Shown: positions 60,018 through 64,000 of the stretch, piece by piece
How the letters are laid out: the number at the start of each line of letters is the position of its first letter
Position numbering within the stretch: the first letter of the stretch is position 1
Assembly (NCBI GenBank): GCA_038213435.1
Contig: JBBQTI010000003.1
Span: 62,001-126,000 of the forward strand
Origin: PALSA-610 sp038213435
GTDB taxonomy: Bacteria > Actinomycetota > Acidimicrobiia > IMCC26256 > PALSA-610
Reading direction: 5' to 3'
DNA: 64,000 bases
Notes under the pieces: generated by a model
Told to the model about the DNA's origin: nothing
The model's input: only the letters and a program-made list of their open reading frames with translations
The model's database searches: none
Translations under genes and position numbers: made by a program

Positions 60018-61045
60018 GGCAGCGCCTTCAAGGCGCGCAGCAATCCCGGCCGGACCGGTGACTGATGATGCGATCGGGCTGCGTCGTCGGATTCGCGACG
60101 ATGCGCGAGGAACCATTCGTAAGACTCGATCACCATCGAGGGGTTCGAGTGTTGCGGCTCCCAACCCAGGTCGGTCCGCGCCAACGTCGAGTCGAAGTAC
60201 AGCGACTCGCTGTAGAGCAGCCAGTGGTACGGCGCGAACGGCGCGAGACCGAGCGATGCGAGCGACCGCATCGCGACGCGCGCCGGCGCGACGGGCAACG
60301 ATCGCAGGCGCGAACCCGTCTGCGCGTGGTCGACGAGCGCTTGCAGCGTTTCTCGCATCGTGCCGAACTCGCGGGCGCCGATGTTGTACACCGACGGTGC
60401 GGCGCGATCTCCCGCGCGCAGACAGGCATCGGCGAGGTCGGCCGCGTGCACGAGCTGATACCGATTGTTCCCGCCGCCCAGAACGAACACGGGCGCACCG
60501 TCGGCCACGAACTCGAACAAGAGCGCCATCACTCCGAGGCGACCGTGACCGAGAACCGTGCGGGGCCGCACGATCGTGACGTCGAGCCCGGACGCGATCG
60601 CGTCGTGACACACGAGCTCGGCCCGCAGCTTGGCCCGGCCGTACGCCTCCAGCGGACGACACGGCGCGTCCTCGTTCACGGGATTCCGCTCGGGGATGCC
60701 GAACACGGCACTCGACGACGTGTGGACGACTTTGGCGACGCGCGCGTCGCGCGCCGCGACCAGCACGTTCGCGGTTCCGCCCACGTTCACCTCGTCGAAC
60801 AGCGCCCGGTCCTTGGCGAGCGGGACCTGGGCGACGTTGTGGAACACCACGTTGACGCCTTCGCACGCGCCGCGCACCGCGGCCCGGTCGCGCACGTCGC
60901 CGGCGACGAAATCGGCTCCGGCGAGGGTCGGGCCGGGCGGGTTCACGTCGAAGATCCGCACGGCATCACCGCGGGCCAGGGCCTGCTCGGCCAGCACGGT
61001 GCCGAAGTAGCCGCTGCCGCCGGTGACCAGGAGCAAACGAGCCAT
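60014..61045 (-). CDS. NAD-dependent epimerase/dehydratase (SDR, extended)
   Basis: 343 residues. The Rossmann motif is VTGGSGYFGTVLAEQ, with GDVRDRAAV; the active site has Ser (TSSSAVFG) and YGRAK (Tyr-x3-Lys), and RPRTVLGHG follows. It belongs to extended SDRs that epimerise or dehydrate sugar nucleotides, though the 3beta-hydroxysteroid-dehydrogenase-like branch is also possible. ATG 61045 shares its A with the stop of the upstream epimerase gene (TGATG). The two adjacent copies are paralogues, so they may work on successive steps or form a heteromer. Confidence 0.88.
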   Translation of the reverse strand: MARLLLVTGGSGYFGTVLAEQALARGDAVRIFDVNPPGPTLAGADFVAGDVRDRAAVRGACEGVNVVFHNVAQVPLAKDRALFDEVNVGGTANVLVAARDARVAKVVHTSSSAVFGIPERNPVNEDAPCRPLEAYGRAKLRAELVCHDAIASGLDVTIVRPRTVLGHGRLGVMALLFEFVADGAPVFVLGGGNNRYQLVHAADLADACLRAGDRAAPSVYNIGAREFGTMRETLQALVDHAQTGSRLRSLPVAPARVAMRSLASLGLAPFAPYHWLLYSESLYFDSTLARTDLGWEPQHSNPSMVIESYEWFLAHRRESDDAARSHHQSPVRPGLLRALKALP

Positions 61046-62154
61046 CAGAGTTGGTCACCGCGCGCCAGACACCAGCGCACGCTCGCCCGCATGCCGTCGA
61101 ACAAGTCCACGGTCGGCTCGTATCCGAGCTCGTTGCGCGCCCGTGAGATGTCGCACGCGATCGTGTCCTTCAGCTCTCCGAGCACGTGCAAGACCTGCAC
61201 GTAGCGTCCACTCGCCTGCGTGACGGCGTCGAGCTTTTCGGCAACGACACCGGCGATCCGCGGCACGGGCAACGGGCGCCGGTTCGAAACACTCAGTCCT
61301 TCGGCCTCGAGCGCGCCGCGTACCGTTTGCAGCACATCGCGCAACGCGTAGGGTTCGGCGTCGGCGATCCAATAGGCGTTCCCGGGCGCGGCGTCGACGC
61401 GCTCTGCGAGCAGCACGCCCTGCACCAGATTCCCCGTGTAGACCATCGATCGGCGCTGAGTGCCGGGCCCGACGAGCGGGAAGCGTCCGCGCCGAACCGC
61501 CGAGAGGAACTGCGTCTGGCGTTCGGGCTGAAACGGGCCGTAGAACCACGGCGGCCGCACGATCACGGTCGCGAGGTCACCGCGGTCGTAGCTGCGCTGC
61601 ACGAGTTGCTCCGCCTCGAGTTTCGCGCGGCCGTACGCCATGTACGGTGCGAACGGCGAATCCTCGTCGAAGCGGTCGGCGCTCGAACGGTTCGCGCCGA
61701 ACGGAGAATTCGACGAGACGTGCACGAACCGCGACGCGCCGACCCGCCGCGCCCGGTCGAGCACGAGCTGGGTCCCGCCGACATTCACGTCGAACAGCTC
61801 GCGCACGTGGCGCGCCGGATGGATGACCGCCGCGGCGTGCATCACCGACGCGCCGCCGACGCCCTCGAAGAGCGCGTCGATCACCGTGGGGTCGCGCACG
61901 TCGCCGACGATCACCTCGATCCGCGGGTCGACGACCTCGAGCCGGGACGCGTCACCGAAATCGCGTACCAGACAACGGATTCGTTGTCGCGTCGGTTGGC
62001 CGGCAAGCGTCCGCACGAGGTTCTGGCCCAGCCAGCCCGCGGCGCCGGTGACGACAACCGTCGGCGCCGGTTGATCCGACCCCGGCGTCTCACCCAACTC
62101 TTGCTCGCCGTCGCGCACGGTCGTCGACGCTACCGCCTCCTCGCGTCGGCGCAC
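61045..62154 (-). CDS. NAD-dependent epimerase/dehydratase (SDR, extended)
   Basis: 369 residues. The cofactor loop VVTGAAGWLGQNLVRTL follows a disordered N-terminal 30 residues rich in Glu and Pro. The active site is SSNSPFG plus YGRAKLEAE, and RPPWFYGPF is the usual product-binding region. GTG 62154 is the first codon of the unit and is divergent from the membrane gene at 62209 (54 bases apart). Like its neighbour it probably makes or modifies a sugar nucleotide for the glycosyltransferases downstream, though a sterol-type substrate is not excluded. Confidence 0.88.
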   Translation of the reverse strand: MRRREEAVASTTVRDGEQELGETPGSDQPAPTVVVTGAAGWLGQNLVRTLAGQPTRQRIRCLVRDFGDASRLEVVDPRIEVIVGDVRDPTVIDALFEGVGGASVMHAAAVIHPARHVRELFDVNVGGTQLVLDRARRVGASRFVHVSSNSPFGANRSSADRFDEDSPFAPYMAYGRAKLEAEQLVQRSYDRGDLATVIVRPPWFYGPFQPERQTQFLSAVRRGRFPLVGPGTQRRSMVYTGNLVQGVLLAERVDAAPGNAYWIADAEPYALRDVLQTVRGALEAEGLSVSNRRPLPVPRIAGVVAEKLDAVTQASGRYVQVLHVLGELKDTIACDISRARNELGYEPTVDLFDGMRASVRWCLARGDQL

Positions 62155-62208
62155 TCACCACTCCCGACCGTCCGAGGAGGAATCACTCGGCGCGCCTAGC
62201 TTTCCCGT

Positions 62209-63894
62209 GTGCCCCGAGCCGAGCCCGTCGCCGACGCTGCCGCGCGCGACAGCCCGCGCAACAGCGGCGCCGAACGGTGGGGCAACGCCTTGGCGCTGGC
62301 AATCGTCGCGCTCGTATTCGCGCTGCCGTTGCGCGGGCTGTTGCGAGCGCCGGGCCCGCCCATGGAAGAGGGCTTCATGCTCGTGTTCCCGGAGCAGGTC
62401 TTGAAGGGCGCGATTCCCAACCGCGACTTCCTGCACCTGTACGGACCGGGAAGCTTGTGGGCGCTCGCCGGCGTGTTCAAGGTGTTCGGCGTCTCGCTGC
62501 TCAGCGAGCGCGTGTTCGGCCTCGTGCAACAGGTCGCGATCGTGTTCGGCGTCTACGCGCTCGCGCGCCGATGGGGTCGAACCCTGGCCGTCATCGCGGC
62601 GGTGACGTCGGGGCTCATCATCATCCCGTTCGCCCTGACCGCACTGGCGTGGGTCGGCGGCGTCGGCCTCGCCATTTGCGGCATGGCGGCGGGCGTCCGG
62701 GCGCTCGCCGACCGTGACGATCGCAGCGCGCGGCGTTGGGCCGTGGTCGCGGGGCTGCTGCTCGGTCTCGCCGTCCTGTTCCGGCTCGACCTCGTGCTCG
62801 GCGTCGGCCTCGCGACGGTCGCACTTGTGCGCGGCATGGAACGATCGCGCATCTCCCGCCTCTTCGCCGGCTTCGTCATCGGGGTCGTGCCGTATTCCAT
62901 TCACATCGCGACGGCCGGACCCGGACACGTGTTCCAAGGCATGGTGATCGATCCGATCTTCCGGCTCCGCGGCGGGCGGAGCCTGCCGATCCCACCGTCG
63001 TGGGGACACCTCGACGGTTTCCTCCAGCGAGCGGGCGCGCTGGCACAGCTCTCGTGGCCGTTCCCGGCTCCCGCGCGTCCGCACCAACTCTTCTTGTGGT
63101 TCTTCCTGTTGCTCGGTGCGATCGCGTTCGTGCTGTGGCAGGGGTGGCGCGCGACCCGCGCGGATCCCGGGTCGATCACGGCCCGGACGCTCCTCGTCGT
63201 CGGGCTCTTCGGCGTCGGGATCCTTCCGCAAGCGCTGCAACGCGTCGACTCCGGCCACTTCTCGTGGGTGGGCTGCGTCGTCTTCGCGTTTGTTCCGATC
63301 GCGGGCTACGAGCTCGTCCGAAAACGCGCACCGAAGATCCCGTCCAGGCGAATCGCGATCGTCTCGGGCGCAATGATGCTCGCTCTGCTCGCGTTCGTCA
63401 TACCCGCATTCACGATCCGTACCTATGTCGACTACTCGCTGCAGACCTTCGGCATCCATCGCGCGTCGTACAAGATCGAACACGACGGCCGCGTCTTCTA
63501 CTACGGCAAGCCCGACCGGGCCGCCGCGGCGAACCTGGTGATCGCCGCGGCGGCCCGGATCTCGAAGCCGGGACAGCGGCTGTTCGTCGGGCCCGTGAAC
63601 CTCCGCAAGACGCCGTACAGCGACGCGTACCTCTACTACATGCTCGGCGACCTGGTTCCGGCGACGTACTACATCGAGATGGACCCCGGCGTCGCCAATG
63701 CAAACGGGTCGCGCCTCCCCACGGACCTGGAGTCGGCCGACGTCGTGATCCTCTCCGCGATCTGGCAGGACTGGTCGGAGCCGAACGACTCCCGAAAGGT
63801 CGGCTCCGACGCGGCCGAAAAGGTCCTGGCCCGCGACTTCTGCCACGTCGGCACCTATCTCGACCTCTACCAGCTGTACAGGAAGTGCCACTGA
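62209..63894 (+). CDS. polytopic membrane protein, probable GT-C glycosyltransferase
   Basis: 561 residues with about ten helices (ALAIVALVFALPLRG near 28, then many) and a C-terminal soluble domain of about 130 residues (PGQRLFVGPVNLRKTPYSD). The first outer loop contains MEEGFMLVFPEQVLKG, with Glu-Glu candidates and an LHLYGPGS pair, as in arabinosyl/mannosyl GT-C proteins. It is divergent from the epimerase unit and leads into a polyprenyl-phosphate sugar synthase, whose product would be its donor. GTG 62209 is used. Confidence 0.75.
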   Translation: MPRAEPVADAAARDSPRNSGAERWGNALALAIVALVFALPLRGLLRAPGPPMEEGFMLVFPEQVLKGAIPNRDFLHLYGPGSLWALAGVFKVFGVSLLSERVFGLVQQVAIVFGVYALARRWGRTLAVIAAVTSGLIIIPFALTALAWVGGVGLAICGMAAGVRALADRDDRSARRWAVVAGLLLGLAVLFRLDLVLGVGLATVALVRGMERSRISRLFAGFVIGVVPYSIHIATAGPGHVFQGMVIDPIFRLRGGRSLPIPPSWGHLDGFLQRAGALAQLSWPFPAPARPHQLFLWFFLLLGAIAFVLWQGWRATRADPGSITARTLLVVGLFGVGILPQALQRVDSGHFSWVGCVVFAFVPIAGYELVRKRAPKIPSRRIAIVSGAMMLALLAFVIPAFTIRTYVDYSLQTFGIHRASYKIEHDGRVFYYGKPDRAAAANLVIAAAARISKPGQRLFVGPVNLRKTPYSDAYLYYMLGDLVPATYYIEMDPGVANANGSRLPTDLESADVVILSAIWQDWSEPNDSRKVGSDAAEKVLARDFCHVGTYLDLYQLYRKCH

Positions 63895-63924
63895 CGGTCG
63901 GGCTCAAGATACATTTCCCCTTCT

Positions 63925-64000
63925 GTGCGCGCGCTCGTCGTGACTCCGACGTATCAGGAGTCGGAGAACATCGTGGAGTTCCTCAACCGTGCCCGCGAGG
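63925..64000 (+). CDS. GT2-family polyprenyl-phosphate sugar synthase (5' end only)
   Basis: GTG 63925 starts MRALVVTPTYQESENIVEFL, the nucleotide-sugar motif of dolichol/polyprenol-phosphate mannose synthases. Only 25 codons are inside the window. It would make the lipid-linked sugar that GT-C proteins of this cluster use as donor. It follows the membrane gene's stop by 30 bases. Confidence 0.85.
   Translation, partial: MRALVVTPTYQESENIVEFLNRARE

Noticed and set aside
62155..63891. 578-codon minus frame opposite the last membrane gene
   Set aside because: It is a highly charged Arg/Asp/Glu/His shadow with no motif; the plus frame has membrane helices and a sensible loop.
1..64000. CRISPR arrays, transposases, phage genes, tRNA and rRNA genes
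   Set aside because: Looked for and not found. No spacer-like repeat arrays, IS-type inverted ends with transposase, or RNA genes were recognised; short tRNAs could be missed by eye.

Overview
The window is GC-rich chromosomal DNA from an actinobacterium. Codons end mostly in G or C, GTG starts are common, and neighbouring genes often overlap by GTGA or TGATG. The gene set fits the Acidimicrobiia or a nearby soil/aquatic lineage: an RNase HI plus zinc-ribbon pair, several mycothiol/TIGR03086-type proteins, an LLM flavin (F420-type) oxidoreductase, WYL and PadR regulators, an AddAB-like helicase-nuclease pair, and many acyl-CoA and crotonase genes. This placement is inferred from gene content; no rRNA or tRNA gene was recognised. 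No prophage, insertion sequence or CRISPR array was seen.

Layout. 0-5.8 kb: end of a GGDEF protein, a DHA2 exporter, a P450/cupin pair, SURF1, a GDT1-type transporter and a mycothiol-type protein. 5.9-18.5 kb: one long minus-strand run from an alpha/beta hydrolase through AddB, AddA, a class A PBP, a zinc-ribbon protein, RNase HI, a membrane protein and a histidine phosphatase to a DUF7064-type protein. 18.6-27.3 kb (plus): acyl-CoA synthetase; a three-gene flavin electron-transfer module (ferric-reductase-like protein, FMN-binding protein, ApbE); then an LLM oxidoreductase, two crotonases and a carboxyltransferase. 27.3-31.7 kb (minus): acyl-CoA synthetase, 3alpha-HSD-like SDR, phosphotransferase, cupin and SRPBCC genes that look like one catabolic operon. 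31.8-40 kb: regulators and single enzymes, including a crotonase/2,4-dienoyl-CoA reductase pair. 40.2-48.6 kb: an accessory-looking stretch with a PadR/methyltransferase divergon, glycosyltransferase, very large cyclase/ATPase regulator and broken genes. 48.6-53.8 kb: PAP2, GNAT, PII (GlnB), a DUF2330/cupredoxin pair and a sulfotransferase. 53.8-64 kb: a truncated GT39 gene, a GMC oxidoreductase, and a divergent surface-glycan cluster (two epimerases, three polytopic glycosyltransferase-like proteins and the start of a polyprenyl-phosphate sugar synthase).

Three things stand out. First, three genes carry short tandem repeats exactly at their translation starts: a 16-bp unit x4 holding Shine-Dalgarno cores, a 12-bp unit holding AGGATG, and ATGAAR hexamers giving five in-frame ATGs. 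Second, there are several decay scars: the last codons of a berberine-bridge-type oxidase, a frameshifted secreted protein, an internally deleted VOC gene, a GT39 gene without its N-terminus and an orphan C-terminal fragment. Third, each of the three crotonases lacks one or both catalytic glutamates, in three different patterns. No wholly new multi-gene system could be proven from sequence alone; the start-site repeats and the PadR divergon are the best leads.
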